DNA of 64,000 nucleotides from Adenophora triphylla var. japonica (Eukaryota; Streptophyta; Magnoliopsida; Asterales; Campanulaceae), in the NCBI GenBank assembly GCA_022495995.1, contig JAFEMH010002499.1, positions 62,001 through 126,000 on the forward strand. The letters run 5' to 3'. Made by a program: the position numbers and the translations under genes. Shown here in pieces: positions 10,155-22,641 of the stretch. Position 1 is the stretch's first letter. Each line of letters opens with the position of its first letter. The notes under the pieces are model-generated. The model did no database searches. It saw only the letters and a list, made by a program, of their open reading frames with translations, and had not been told where the DNA came from.

Positions 10155-12560
10155 GACGGCATTGAGTTTGATAATCTTCTCAAGATTCCTATAATGAGAA
10201 TGACCTAACTTTTGATGCCATAACCTTATGTCATCAAGTTTCGTCAAATTGCACACTTGTTTATTATCAACAAGGTAGCAATTATCACTCGATCTTGTTC
10301 CAGTCATGACACAAAAGTTAGTATTATCAAACACTTCACAGGTATTTTTATTAAATTTTACCTCCAAATTGTCACCACATAATTGGCTAATGCTAATTAA
10401 ATTAGCAAGTAGACCATCTACATGCAAGACATTTTTTAAAGGAGGAAAACCAACAATATCCAGTGTTCCTTTTCCAATTATTTCACTCTTGCCTCCACCA
10501 CCATAAGTCACTGATCCTCCTTGAATAGGTTGGTACTCTGTTAAGAATGATCTTGTTCCAGTCATGTGACGTGAACAACCACTATCAAAGTACCAAGCAC
10601 CTGAAATGTTAGTCCTTAAAGAAGTGTACACAACATAGCATTTCAGTTTTTCTTTGGGTAACCAAGCCTTTTTTGAAAATTTGAACTTCTGTCCACCAGT
10701 GTTGTCTCGAGTGTTGTCCTGAGATTTTGACCACACTTGAGGCAACACTTGCAAACTGGACATTTTCTTTAAAAGAATAAAGCAATCTGATTTTTTATGT
10801 CCAGATCTGTGACAATATTCACACTCAATGGATTGATCAGAAGTATCACTAGAAGTACTACCCTTTTCCTTGACTTGTTCTTTTACAAAACAATTTTTAG
10901 TTTCAACATCAAACAATGAAGAAGTAATATTTTATAGTGATTCTTGGAACCCAAGACCAGCTTTAAGAGGCTTACTCAAGTTGAGTATCTCATTCAATTT
11001 GGATGAACTCGTGTTGAGTTTTTTGAAGGTGGATTCGGCTAGATTGAGTTTGGCCTTGAGTTTATCAAGATCCAAATCTCTCCTACTGAGTTGAACCTCT
11101 AGCCGAGTCAAGGAGTCTTTAAGATCATGATTTTCCTTTTTCAAGAATACCACCATCTTATTCTCCTTTTTCCATTCTACGAGGAGAGACTTATAGAGGT
11201 TTTTTAATTCATGAATGAGCTCATCTTTATCAAGTTCATCCTCTATAGACTTCTCTGAATTTAGATCAACAGAATCATGCAAGAAAATATCATTTAAATA
11301 ATCATACATGCTGAGTGTTGTGTCAAGTGTTACCATTTCCTGGATGACACTTGAGGCAACATTTTCTGAAGTAGTCACAAGTGTTGTGTCAAGTGTTGTC
11401 ATATCTGGGACAACAATTGAGGCAACACCTTTTGTCTAAGGCAGCTCCTCTACCGTGGCCAACATAACCACTTGCACGACCTTTTCATCTTTCTCCGTTC
11501 CTTCCTCCTCTCCATCACTAAGAGACACCCACATATTTTTGCCCACCTTTCTCAAGGTATTAGTACATTCATTGGCATAATGAGCCCAACCGGAATAAGC
11601 GTGACATTGAATAGATTCAATGTGTTTGGGGTCAGAACGAGACGTCTTTGAGAAAGCTCGTCTAGATGAGGTGTCTTTTTGGTTCGGAGGAAGAGTACTT
11701 CTTGGCACAAAACTAGACGTTTTGGACGGTTGGTCCTTAGCTTTTACCTGCACATTGTTAAATTTCCTAAGCATGAAGTTATATTTCTTTGCAAGTAAAT
11801 CTACACTAGTATTCTCATCTAACTCCTCTAAAGATTTATCTTCATCATCCACACATGTGTTCGAAGATTCGACTTTTAAGGCAATATTTTTGCCTTTTAA
11901 AGCCTCGGTTTGTTCATTGAGATTCATTTCGAAATTTTTCAAAATGCTTATCAAGGAGTTAATATCCATTGTTGAAAGATTATGGGCCTCTTCAATGGCC
12001 GAAACTTTAATATTAAAACGTTCAGGAAGAGTACGAATGGCTTTTGAAACAAGTTGTCTATTTGTAAAAGGTTCTCCTAATACTTGACATGCATTTGAAA
12101 TATCAATCAACTTTTCAAAATAAGAAGTAATATCTTCGTTTTCACCCATTCTTAATCTTTCAAATTTACTAGTTAGACCTCTAAGCTTTGTTTCTCGGAC
12201 ACTACCATCTTCTTCACAAAATCTTTGTAAAGTATCCCAAGCATCTTTTGCAGTGGGACTATTTTGAATGAGTTTAAACATGTGCATATCAACCCATTCA
12301 TAGATAGCATTTAGTACCTTTTCATTGAAACTAGCCAGATTATTTTCTTTAATTGTCCATTCAGATTAAGGTTTGACTTGAACGTCACCATCTTCATCTG
12401 GTAGGAGTAATGGAAGAGAATAACCATTTAAAACAGATCGCCAAGCTCGAAGATCAATTGATTTGATATACGAGCGAAGACGAATCTTCCAATAAGCATA
12501 ATTTGATCCATCTAAAATCGGTAATCTTTTCTGATTAGGATTAGCAGGATCATAAGCCAT
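10155..12560 (-). pseudogene. copia-1 gag and protease
   Basis: Upstream half of the minus-strand copia polyprotein that continues at 1341. The start is the ATG at 12558-12560 (MAYDPANPNQKRLPIL), 38 bp downstream of the primer-binding site. Next come the DUF4219/UBN2-type capsid region (12560-11700, containing WKIRLRSYIKSID), a coiled, charged middle part (11400-10932) and an EYCHRSGHKKSDCFIL zinc knuckle (about 10835). The aspartic protease motif AWYFDSGCSRHMTG follows (about 10590), then the WHQKLGHSHYRNLEKI start of the integrase zinc-binding domain (about 10210). The reading frame is broken by a frameshift between about 12287 and 12366, a TAG at 11436-11438 and a TAA near 10930. It is unusually rich in GTGTTGCC/GGCAACAC words (see findings). 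LARD-1 interrupts it at 10155. Confidence 0.9.
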
Positions 12561-12598
12561 GACAAAAGGATCAAAACACTTAGTATATCAAGTGCTAG

Positions 12599-12610
12599 GC
12601 TCTGATACCA
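12599..12610 (-). other. copia-1 primer-binding site (initiator tRNA-Met type)
   Basis: The minus strand reads TGGTATCAGAGC, the classic plant copia site. It lies two bases from the LTR end. Confidence 0.92.
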
Positions 12611-12612
12611 AT

Positions 12613-13562
12613 TGAAATTGTCTATGGCTTAGCAAAGTGAGACAAAACTCACAAAGTGAGACGAAACTCACAAGTGTTGTCCTTAGTGTTGGCAACTCTA
12701 ACAACAACACACACCAATTCAAAAACAACAAATAAATAGAAATAAATCTAAATTGCAGCGGAAGTAAATAACAATACACAAGAAATATATTTTTATCAAG
12801 TTATATAACTATATAACTTGATGGGTGTCAGAAGGGCAAGACCTTTCTATGTATATTATGAATTCAATACAAGGTCAAAGAAGTTTCTTAATGATAAATA
12901 ATCATTAACTCAAAGAACAACAACTAAAGAACTCTCTCTGAATACTAACACACAAAACCTCACGAAAATACAAAAATATATGTGAAACTCTCGAGTGTTG
13001 GATCAAGTGTTGCCAACACAGAATGGCGACACTTGAAGAGCAGAATTCTTTATTGTGCAGATTTGTGTCTTCTGAATTGGATGATCTCAAATGTAGATCG
13101 ACTGCACTATTTATAGACCTCCAAAACTTGGAGCCTACTCAAAATAATCAGCTAACAGCCTTGAAGTTGTTTCCTCCTTTTTAGCTCCTACTCGCCTCAT
13201 TTGTAGAAGACTTGGTCTTCATTGCTTCTCATGCTTGTACACCTCTGCTGTAGATACCTTGTACTCTATCCTAATCTCCCCCTGAATAGCTAAATAATAG
13301 CTCTTTTACTTGGTCACTAATTAATCATATAAACAACATGTTTATATTTAATTTTCTTCATCTCATTTGAAGTTCACGCCTAGGCATCTTCTGTTGACCT
13401 ATTCAAGCTCATAAATAGCAGACTAACAACTGATATATAAATATTAATTTACACATTATTATTTGTGAAAAATACGATAACTATTCTGGCGTTGCCAAAT
13501 CCAAATGGCAACACCAGTGGCAACACTGGTCTACAACACTAGGGACAACATACATGGCAACA
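12613..13562 (-). repeat. copia-1 5' LTR
   Basis: The minus-strand LTR starts TGTTGCCATG at 13562 and ends at 12613 beside the primer-binding site, about 950 bp. The outer end is approximate because the partner LTR is off-window. A minus-strand TATA-like box (CTATAAATAG) lies at about 13108-13117. The word GTGTTGCC or its complement occurs at least six times at 13485-13562, upstream of the TATA box, and again near 12990-13035 and 12670-12710. Confidence 0.8.
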
Positions 13563-13882
13563 CATGTTCTAACATTTACAAATACCACTCAATCACTCTC
13601 CAAACACTAGCAAAAACGAAACACCAAACTCAAGTCTTTCCTCCAAACATTCAATCAAAACTCCTTCAACCATCAGGACTTGACCTGATGGCCAGAGCAC
13701 TGGGACACCAACACGGAGGTCCTGGGTTCGATTCCCCCCAGTGGTTAGAGTGGATGATTATCCCTCCCTAGTTAATATTAGGTGCCTCTGGGGGATTTTA
13801 AAGGAATTTCAGAGAATTGAGGGACTTGTTAGTAAAAAATTGACTTACACAAAAAGGGGCTTGACTCGAGATGGGCAAGCCT

Positions 13883-13921
<39 letters not shown>

Positions 13922-15548
13922 CTTCAAGATCAAACCAAAACAAATCCTTCCCTTGGAAGCAAAGGAAGTACACCATTTCCTCCTTGTAACTAGGTAAGAT
14001 TGTACTCCTTGTAAAGTCTTCAAAATGTAAAGATTACATGTAAAAGCTTGAGGTCTAGTCACTTACGACTAGACCTCCATATTTGTGCTTAATATAAGTT
14101 TCTTGCCATGGATCTCCATGGTTGTCTTCATTTCTCTCCCACGGGAGCTTTATTTTTGTTTCTTGCTTTATTCAGAATGTATGTATGACATTAGTGTGCT
14201 TGTATGAGTTTCCATGGTTTGTTTGAAGTAAAATGCATGAAAAATGGCCTTGTTCTTCAAAGTACACAATCTGTCCACTTTTGGGACTCATACTTTCATA
14301 CATGTTTTTGCTTGTGTTTAGTGGTAAATAAAGGTACTATCATCTTAATAACATGTTAGGATATATGTATGCCAAGTTTCATGTCTTAGATCCATGTCTA
14401 GGCTATGTTTTGGAGTTGGTTTCTAGCATGTTCTGATGTTGTCCATACATGCCCTGTTCTGACCCTCATGACTTGTTCTTTTATTATCTCTCTCAAATCT
14501 GGTCCTGTATGGATGATTTCAAGTCTATATAAAATATAACTCATAATGGAAACCAATTATTCCTTTTTTGGATTTTTTTTACCAATGGAAGACCCTCGTT
14601 TTATTTTTTATTTAAAGGCCTTGTGTCCATATTATCAGAATCCCTATTTTGAACATGAAATGTCAGAGGTTATTTGACCCCTCAAAACTCATCCTTAGGA
14701 CCTAAATTTTGGCTTACGTATTTATAATCATGTTTAATTCAAAAGTCATGTTCGGTGTTTTGTGAAATTACCATTCTAGAATGCTCCGCAAACATCCTCT
14801 TTGTGTACACTGCTCTGTTTTGTGTCACCTGACAGATTTGTAGTTCATGTTGTGGTGACTTGTTTGGAATGAAATATGAGTCTAAAAATCATCAAAAAAT
14901 TCATGAGTCATGTTTCATGTGTTGGGAATAAAATAGCATTCTTTCTTTCTGAATTAACGTCTTTTTGTATGAGATATGTAGGCCCGAGCGGGACAATAGT
15001 CCCGAAAACAGCAAAGAACTCCGTCCCGTTTTTCCTTTTTAGTTTGAATCATTTGGGATTTTCTCCCAATTTGTACAAAGCCCCCATGTAATTATTTCCC
15101 TCCCCCGAGTACTTTATATTCCTCCTATTTTGTATGCTCAAACCATTTTCCAAATCGAGCGGGGTCCACCCAAACCGACTCCCTTTCGTGTAAATAAACA
15201 AAGTATACTTAGACTAGAAAGACGTCCTCATATATTATCACCCAGTTTTAAGACATAGGCAAGGAAATTAAAATCAACGTAGGACGACGTGCATGCTAAA
15301 GACCGAAAGGGAGAGGAGGGTGCCTAACACCTTCCCTTCTCGTAACTTAGCCCCCGAACCTACTTCTTTTCAAAACAAAGGTTTTATCTTCATTTTTCCT
15401 AAAATAAAATGGGGTGGCGACTCTTCTGATCTTCAAACATCAAAAGGGTAACCACTATGAGAACTGAGTGCATTCGACGCACCTTAGCACGAGAGAAACT
15501 CGACGTTTTACGCGACGTCGGGGAAATTTCGAGCACGGACTCTCACAG
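13563..15548 (+). repeat. Ogre/Tat-like LTR fragment
   Basis: The right part carries the U5 module seen in the other Ogre-like LTRs here: TAACACCTTCCCTTCTCGTA, CCCCCGAACC and GGGGTGGCGACTC (15320-15425), ending in CTCACA at about 15548. Its left part was removed or displaced by copia-1. It is inserted in the copia-2 gag; the GTGGG after 15548 may be one half of the target duplication, with the other half not in the window. No coding sequence is seen in it. A SINE sits inside. Confidence 0.65.
13670..13918 (+). mobile_element. tRNA-derived SINE
   Basis: A roughly 214-bp body is followed by a 35-base poly(A) run (13884-13918). It is flanked by a 13-bp direct repeat, AAAACTCCTTCAA, at 13657-13669 and again at 13915-13927, where its A residues merge with the tail. 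The body contains an RNA polymerase III B box (GGTTCGATTCC near 13725) and an A-box-like TGATGGCCAGAGCACTGGG near 13687. The structure and target duplication fit a retroposed SINE. The family name is unknown. Confidence 0.9.
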
Positions 15549-16830
15549 TGGGTCCAGTTTCTATTCCATTAAGGGCCACAAAACTAATATCAGCTTTTTA
15601 ATCTGAGTCAGCATTCTCATCATCTGAGTCAATTTCAAACCAGACAGGCATAGCCTTTTCTGTTCCTTCTTCGGATACTAGGCTCTTGGATTTAGGATTC
15701 TTCCTAATAAATTCATACTTAGGTTGAGGGCATTTTAAAGCAAATTGGCCAGGTTTTCTACAGTTGTAGCAAACAAACTCACCTTGGGCATTCTTACCGT
15801 CGGTTGAGGATTGGCCAGATCTTTGGAAGTTTCCAGATCTTTGAAATGAAGTGGATTTGGTGTGGAAGGGTTTGTTTCCATGTTGTTGGGATTTCTTAAA
15901 GTCTTTAAACTTTCTATAATTCTTGGCAAAGGCAGCAAATTCATCTTCTCAGAAGGCTTATTGTAGTTGACATTGGTTTGGGTCGGTTGTGACTGAGAGG
16001 TTGAAGGGGAGTTGTTGGCAGACAGACAGGTTGTTGAATAAGGAAAAGCTGGGGAAGATCTCAGTTTGAGCTGGTAGAGAAAGATTTTTGAATTGTTTTT
16101 GAACTCCACCAAGTCTATTGAGGTCTTCCTCATACAGAAATAAAGTAGAAACAATATTCTGAATGTGAGTGTTATCCAAGTCTATGCATTCTTTTAAAAT
16201 AGCTACCTTAACATGCCAAATGTCTCCAAGGGAATCATGGAAATGCATATTGAGGCCTTTCATTGTATATATTATACCTAAAGATGCACAGGAATTACTT
16301 ACCTCACATAATCGGTCGTACGTTTCTCTGAGGGACTCACTTGGGTTCTTTTTGAAGGATTCGAACTCATCTACACTTTTGTACAGCCAGTTGTCATTTC
16401 CCACTTGATCTCCTTCAAAGTATCTTAGGATACTTTGCCAAACTTGCTGAGCAGTCTCAGAGTTTTGTACTTGCTTGTACAACCTATCATCTAGACTAGA
16501 TGTCAGAATGTGCATAGGCTTTTTGTCGAGGGCTACACATATCTTATCCTCTTCGATCCATTCTTTACGAGTATTGGGAACAATATTTTCATAAACTTTA
16601 AAATCTTGTTCCGACGATCTATCGGCATGATCCATGAGAGGAGTTTTGGGGGCTCTTGGCATTATGTTGACTTTGATTGGAATGATAGAACCATCTCTAA
16701 CTACAGTCATTAATCTATCATCCATTGAATCCATGTACCACATAATTTTGTTTTTCCATACTGGAAATTCATTTTTGTTTAACATGTGTATCGTTGCCAT
16801 GTTCCACGATTGCATGAGTTTTCCCGCCAT
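15549..16830 (-). pseudogene. copia-2 gag fragment
   Basis: Minus-strand gag of a SIRE-like copia element. The likely start is MAGKLMQSWN near 16830, with MATIHMLNKNEFPVWKNKI slightly downstream as an alternative. It has the DUF4219/UBN2 capsid region (QVWQSILRYFEGD, SLRETYDRLCEVSNSC). After a frame change near 15960-16100 comes a zinc knuckle near 15760 (CYNCRKPGQFALKC), in which the His of CX2CX4HX4C is Gln. The end is an acidic FEIDSDDENADSD stretch with an in-frame TAA. The Ogre-like LTR at 15548 cuts it off. The gag at 50927-52180 is a close relative with an intact knuckle. Confidence 0.85.
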
Positions 16831-16886
16831 TGGAATAAGCAATTCAAGCTGTGAAACTTGGAAAAATATTTTTCAAAAATTGAAAG

Positions 16887-18180
16887 CACTGATAACAATT
16901 ATTAGGCCCAATTGGTAGGAAAATAAACTAGAGGGGGGTGAATAGCCTGATAAAAATTCTTTTAGAAACCCTTTGAAAATAGCCAAATAACTTATCAAAA
17001 GCTAAATCGATGTTAACCGGTTACGCAACGGATAATATATTACTGGCTTACTCACTCTAATCGGTTAGGTGAAAAGGGGTTTTAAATTAAGTTAAAATAT
17101 CATGCAAAATGTATTTCAGTAAGGCAATAAAAATTCAGAGGTTGTAATCGTGATAGAGCTCAACCGGTTACAAGACAAGATGAAATGAGCAAACACACAA
17201 ACAAAGGGACACAGTTATTTGGAGAGGTTCACAGTGTTAACTAACTACTACATCCTCTACCAAGTTTGGTCAAATTTTGGATTTGTGAAAATGTGCACAA
17301 TTAATGTTCACAATTCTATTACAAGTTGCAAGCCTTAACCTATAAGGAAGATAGAAGGCTGCCGAAAGGAAACTGATCACTAATGGATCGTGATACAAGT
17401 TTGACCAAGTGTTTTCAAGAGATGTGTTCACAAGTAGAATTGATTTATCTTGGATGTGTAGTGTTTTCAATCAATGTGTTTGAGACATAGTCTTGTTGGG
17501 GAACACTTACAAGAATTGATTGAATGTGCACAGTGCTTGTTCTAATAAATGGTTTAGTGATTACAAGTACTGAATGTCTTGAAATGGAATGCTATAAGGT
17601 TTTCATCACTTGCAGTTCTTGACAATTCTACTCTCAAAATCTTCAATACACCAAACCTCTTCAATGCTCTTAGGAAGGTATTTATAGTTGTCATCCAATT
17701 GAGTTGTTGTCTTTGAAGAGGTTGAAGGGATGACATGGACTAACAAGCATTAAATGAAAATATCTTATTCATTAAATGCTTGAGATCTTGAACTACATCC
17801 ATGCTTGAATTATCCACTGGGTAAAGATGTTGTTGTGAGTACTGGTAACTTGAACATTCCTTGAAATAGTTACTGACAAGGCAGCAGCATGGTATTCATG
17901 ATAACTGCTCTACCAACTTTAGCTAAGTAGGTGAGAGCAATTAATGTAAGGTCAACTGATGGAGGCTTGTTGAGCAAGCTTGACTGAATTTAGTAGCTGA
18001 TGGAGTACATAACCGGCTGACAGTCTGACTGGTTGAGGAAAATCAATTGAAGTCATGACCGGTCAAGATGGTCAACCGGTTATGACCTTTGGCAGGTTAA
18101 ACAAGTTAACAAATTTCTCCTTTGGAATAAATCAAGGTCTTCAATCATTTTTTGAGAAAATACAAGTAAAAAAACACTGG
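16887..18180 (-). repeat. copia-2 5' LTR and primer-binding site
   Basis: A degenerate primer-binding site (minus strand TGTTATCAGTGC, 16887-16898) adjoins an LTR starting at about 16900. It includes the CTAGAGGGGGGTGAATAG signature near its end, which is shared with the copia-6 LTR near 50800. A minus-strand TATA-like box lies near 17675. AACCGGTTA words lie at 17014, 17161 and 18073, with relatives near 18010 and 18050. The right end is approximate, set where gypsy-1 RT similarity begins. Confidence 0.7.
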
Positions 18181-20924
18181 CACTAGCACTAAAGGGATTA
18201 TAAGGATACATAGAAAATTCTAAGTAGTATAGTTAAAATTAGGGGTGCTCAATAATGCTTTTATAATTTGGATTAAGCAATTTCTAAGCTATACATATAT
18301 TTGACTAACACAACTCATGTTCAAAAAAGTATTTGTGGAACAGGTCGACCGAAATATGGAAGTTTTATATTGACGACATAGTCATTAAGACTAAGACGGG
18401 CAGTCACACTATCAACTTGAAAGAAACTTTTGACAACCTAAGAGCAAATGACATGAAGATGAACCTGAGAAAATGTGTGTTTGGAGTAACGGCTGGCAAG
18501 TTTCTTGGATTTATAGTCTCACAATGTGGCATTAAAGCAAACCCTGAGAAACTCAAGGCATTGATCGACATACAAGAGCCGACCAACATCAATGAGGTTC
18601 GTAGGCTGAATAAAAGAGTGGCTTCCCTAGGCCGGCTAATGCAAAGTTAGCAGGAAAAATCCCTACCATTCTTCAAAACGCTTAAAGAGCCAAGAGTTTT
18701 ACATGGACTCCAGAATGCTCGGCCTCGTTCCAGCAATAAAAAGAATACTTGGAGTCCCCACCATTGCTAAGCAGCCCTGTAATGACAGAGATATTATATG
18801 TTTTTCTGGCTGCCACAAATAATTTTGTAGCTGCTTTACTAGTTTGAAATGAAGGTGGTGCCCAAAATTTCATTTATTATGTAAGCAAAGCACTCTCAGA
18901 TGTGGAGAGTCGATATTTTAATGCAGAAAAGATAGCCTATGCTTTAATTTTTGCTGCTCAAAAATTACAAGCATGCTTTTCTGCGCACCCCATAATTATG
19001 TACAGCAATGCATCACTCAAGAAAATCTTGCACTGATTGGACTGCTCTGGTCATCTCCTCAATTGGTCTATCAAGCTCACCGAGTTCAACATCAGATACC
19101 AACCGAGTAAAGCACTCCTAGCAGAACCTCTGGTCGACTTCTTGGTCGAAATTGCCTTCAAAGGTGAGCATGACCCAACCTCCCATAAGCGTAAAACACA
19201 TGCGGGAGAAGAGCCGATTGTCGAGCTACCTCCAAACTGTTGGAATATTGTACACAGATGGATCTTCCACTAAAGAAAGAAGTGGTTCTAGGATAGTTCT
19301 AGCCAGCCCAAATGATGAGCACACCATCCATGACATAATCAGATTCAAGTTCCCAGCCTCCAACAACCAGGCCGAGTATGAAGCCTCAATTATTACACTG
19401 GAGCTAGATTTCTTCTACGGTGCAAAAAATTTAGCTACCTTTTGTGACTCATAACTCGTAGTAAAGCAAGTGAAGGGGGAATACAACACCCATCATCCCA
19501 GCTTAATGAAATACATGAATCTCATCTCGAAATGGTAAAAAAGCTAAATAATACAGATCGATCGAGAGTACAATCAAGTCGCAAACGTCCTATACAAGCT
19601 AGCCATCATTGACGTGACCGACCTAGAATCTAACCCTCTCATCAGCTATGCCGACGAGACCGCTTATGAAAGAAGGAAGATAATGATAGTCAATGGAGAA
19701 GAAAAGTGATGGATAGATGAATATATCGACTTCATAGAAAGAAACCAACTCCCAGAAGACGAATTACGAGCAAGAACCATCAAGAAAAAATCAGTGATAT
19801 TTACAGTATGGAATGGGGTCCTGTACCGAAGATCATTCACCAAACCCCTTCTCAGATGTGTTCATCCCAAAGAAGCAAAGAACCTCCGGGCTGAAGTTCA
19901 CAATGGCATATTGGCGGACACCCAGGGGCCAGAACCTTAGCTATAAAATTATCACTCTAGGTTACTACTGGCCGACCCTGAGAGATGACGCTCAAACATA
20001 CATTAAAAATGTGACAAGTGTTAGAGGTATGCAAATATCCCAAGGGGTCCATCAGTCGAGCAAACTCCTATAATCCCCATCTGGCCATTTGACATGTGGG
20101 GAATCGACATCTTCGGACCCTTCCCACCCTCCCGCGGAAACTGCAAGTACGTCATTGTGGCGGTTGACTACCTCTCCAAAAGGATCGAAGCAAAGGCCTT
20201 AGCTAAAATCACAGAGGAAAACCCCATCAAATTTGTGCATGAATTCATTTGGTGCCGCTTTGGGGTCCCTCACACAATCGTATCAGAACGTGGGTAGAGC
20301 TTGTATAGCCGAGCTGAATCATTTAGGAATCAAACATTGCAAGTCATTAGTAAGTCGACCTCAATGTAACAAGCAGGTTAAGGCTGAAAACAAGCTCATC
20401 TTATCTACTATCATAAATAACTTGAAGGGAGTGAAGGTAGATGGTTGGATGAACTCCCCCTACCTTATGGGAAGTTCACACAACCACTCGGGGGCCAACT
20501 GGGGAGACACTATTTGCATTAACTTTCGGATCAGAAGCCATGGCACTAGCAGAAATGATCATCTCAACAGCCAGAGTCACCAATTATGATGAAATAATGA
20601 ACGAGGAAAACCAATTGCTCGACAGACTTGATCGATGAGAAAAGGTTGGCCGCCCAAATGATAATGGTGAACTACAAAAAATGGACAAACGCCTACCATG
20701 ACAAGAAAGTTAACAAGAGAGTATTTGAAGTCGGGGACTGGGTACTCAGAAAGATTGAAGCAACAGGAAGAAAAGCCTAACATAACAAGCTCTCTTCTAA
20801 CTGGAAGGGTCCTTACATCATCACTCAAGTGATCAGAGAAGAAACCTACAAAATGAAGACACCAGATGGAAGAGAGTTCAAGCACCCGTGGCACTCTGAC
20901 CATCTTCGGAGATACTATCAGTAG
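18180..20924 (+). pseudogene. gypsy-1 pol (Tat lineage): RT, RNase H, integrase
   Basis: Degraded Ty3/gypsy pol. RT remnants begin near 18240 (a frameshifted counterpart of the PFGL block), then YIDDIVIKT, the RT active-site box (about 18370), and KFLGFIVSQCGIKANPEK. RNase H sequence follows near 18700-19130. A second, archaeal-type RNase H block (YTDGSSTKERSGSRIVLASP and SNNQAEYEASI, about 19250-19400) marks the Tat lineage. The integrase has WGIDIFGPFPPSRGNCKYVI (about 20097), RFGVPHTIVSERG (about 20260) and a C-terminal EVGDWVLRKIEATG to HLRRYYQ at about 20922. Many stops and frameshifts show it is dead. The 5' half is missing on the left. The tandem array at 21055 and the antisense ORF at 28248-27292 belong to the same element. 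Confidence 0.88.
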
Positions 20925-21054
20925 TTTCATAGATAGTTTTCATTTGCTAGTAGACTAGGTTTTAATTCTCAGCAAACTTCTTAATGTTTAGTTAAAGTAG
21001 GATTGCAATTTGATGTAATCAACAAGTTATCAATAAATAGTCTAGTATTTGTTA

Positions 21055-21760
21055 TGATCAATGAGCAAACGTTGGAACGAGCATGACAACCTACTCTACG
21101 CTTAAGACGAGCACCTACCTCACACCTAAATGGGTGAAATAGCCATCTCCATAAGATGAGCACCTAGCTCGCACTTAAATGGAAGAAGTATTGATCACCT
21201 TAATACGAGCACCTATCTCGCACCTTCATGAGTGAAATACCCATCTCCATAAGACGAGCACCTAGATCTCACCTAAATTGGTGAAATACCCATCTTCATA
21301 CGACGAGCACCTAGATCGCACTTAAATGGATGAAATATTCATCTCCTTAAGGCGAGCACCTAGCTCGCACCTAAATGGGTGAAATACCCATCTCCATAAA
21401 ACGAGCACCTATCTCGCACTTAAATGGATGAAATATCCATCTCCTTAAGACGAGCACCTATCTCGCACTTAAATGGATAAATATCCATCTCCTTAATACG
21501 AGCACCTAACTCGCAACTAAATGGGTAAAATACCCATATCTTAAAGACGAACACCTAGCTCGCACCTAAATGGGTGAAATACCCATCTGCGTAAGACGAG
21601 CACCCAACTCGCACCTAAATGGGTGAAGTACCCATCTCCTTAAGATGAGCATCTAGCTCGCACCGAAATGGGTGAAATACCCATATTCTTAGATGATCAT
21701 ATAGCTTGCACCTAAATGGGTGACATACCCATCTCCTAAAGATGAGCACTCAAGACGCAC
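21055..21760. repeat. gypsy-1 49-bp hairpin tandem array, about 14 copies
   Basis: The unit is GACGAGCACCTAGCTCGCAC followed by CTAAATGGGTGAAATACCCA and TCTCCATAA. Each unit holds two small inverted repeats (CGAGCACCTAGCTCG and GGGTGAAATACCC). Arrays between pol and the 3' LTR are known in Tat/Ogre elements. Confidence 0.93.
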
Positions 21761-21800
21761 GCATTTCAAATGATCATACAAAAAAGATAACAAAAGTTAC

Positions 21801-22275
21801 TGAACGGAATATAATTCTCCTCCTATCAAATACCCTTAAAAATAAGGGAAGCAATGAGCACTCAGAATCCTAATCCAAAAGGGATTTATTCTTCCTCAAG
21901 AAGTCTTATTTGGAGCGGACTCCTAGCAAGTTAAGGAACCTAAATTAGACAAAGATTCACTCTCCTAATACAACTCAACTATGGAACTCCTATTCTTACA
22001 GGACTCACCACTTGAAAGCTATAAATAAGGGTCTTGACCCTCACACAAAAGGTACATTCAAACACCCTCTCAATACTATAATACGCCTTTCCTTCCGGTT
22101 TATATCATCTCTATATACAGATGCTTATTCTCACGCCGGAGGGTTTGCGCGGGGGTAACTCCCCGCGCCCTAACGGTGTTTGTTTTGCAGATCCGTTCGT
22201 CGTTCGCCCAGGAATTCAACGCCGCGTTCCCGACTGATCAGGTACCCCCGGTACCGCTCATTTTTTGCTGCATCA
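21801..22275 (+). repeat. LARD-2 5' LTR
   Basis: 475 bp with a TATA-like CTATAAATA near 22019. A strong inverted repeat, GCGCGGGGGTAACTCCCCGC, lies at about 22148-22167, downstream of the TATA box and probably in the transcribed leader. Another lies at GGTACCCCCGGTACC near 22242. Confidence 0.95.
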
Positions 22276-22278
22276 GTT

Positions 22279-22297
22279 TGGTTCCATTGCCGGGAAC
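22279..22297 (+). other. LARD-2 primer-binding site (probable)
   Basis: TGGTTCCATTGCCGGGAAC lies three bases after the LTR. It resembles the TGGCGCCGTTGCCGGGGA-type site of some plant gypsy elements with substitutions, so the tRNA partner is uncertain. Confidence 0.6.
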
Positions 22298-22641
22298 AAG
22301 AGCATAGCGAACGACGGACGAATGACGATGATGACAATGGAAATAACCTTCACTATTGAAATAATCATTCGGAAATACAAAATATGGGTTGGAAAACCTT
22401 ACCCAGCCAGGAATCAATTTCATAGTTTCATTGCACTTCTAAAAAAACCCTTTTCTAACGGGCAATTACAATTTCTATTGGCCGCCATCTTCTCAGGCGT
22501 TTCTAATGGCCGCCATCTTCTCAGGCGAAATTAAAGCAACAACGATACAAATTTTACTACCCAAGTAAAGCTTCGTATTGCTTTCTCCTCAACTTTTTCT
22601 CAGCTCCCAATTCGAACACAAACCCTTTCTCCCTCTTCGCC

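Noticed and set aside
11620..12087. 155-residue plus-strand frame across copia-1 gag
   Set aside because: Complement of the UBN2-type gag coding sequence, with no family signature of its own.
13687..13735. Possible tRNA gene
   Set aside because: A- and B-box-like sequence is present, but there is no cloverleaf acceptor pairing, and a poly(A) tail and target duplication follow. A SINE explains it.
21055..21760. Centromeric or subtelomeric satellite
   Set aside because: The array is short, confined to one position inside a Tat element, and its unit is 49 bp. Element-internal repeat is the simpler reading.
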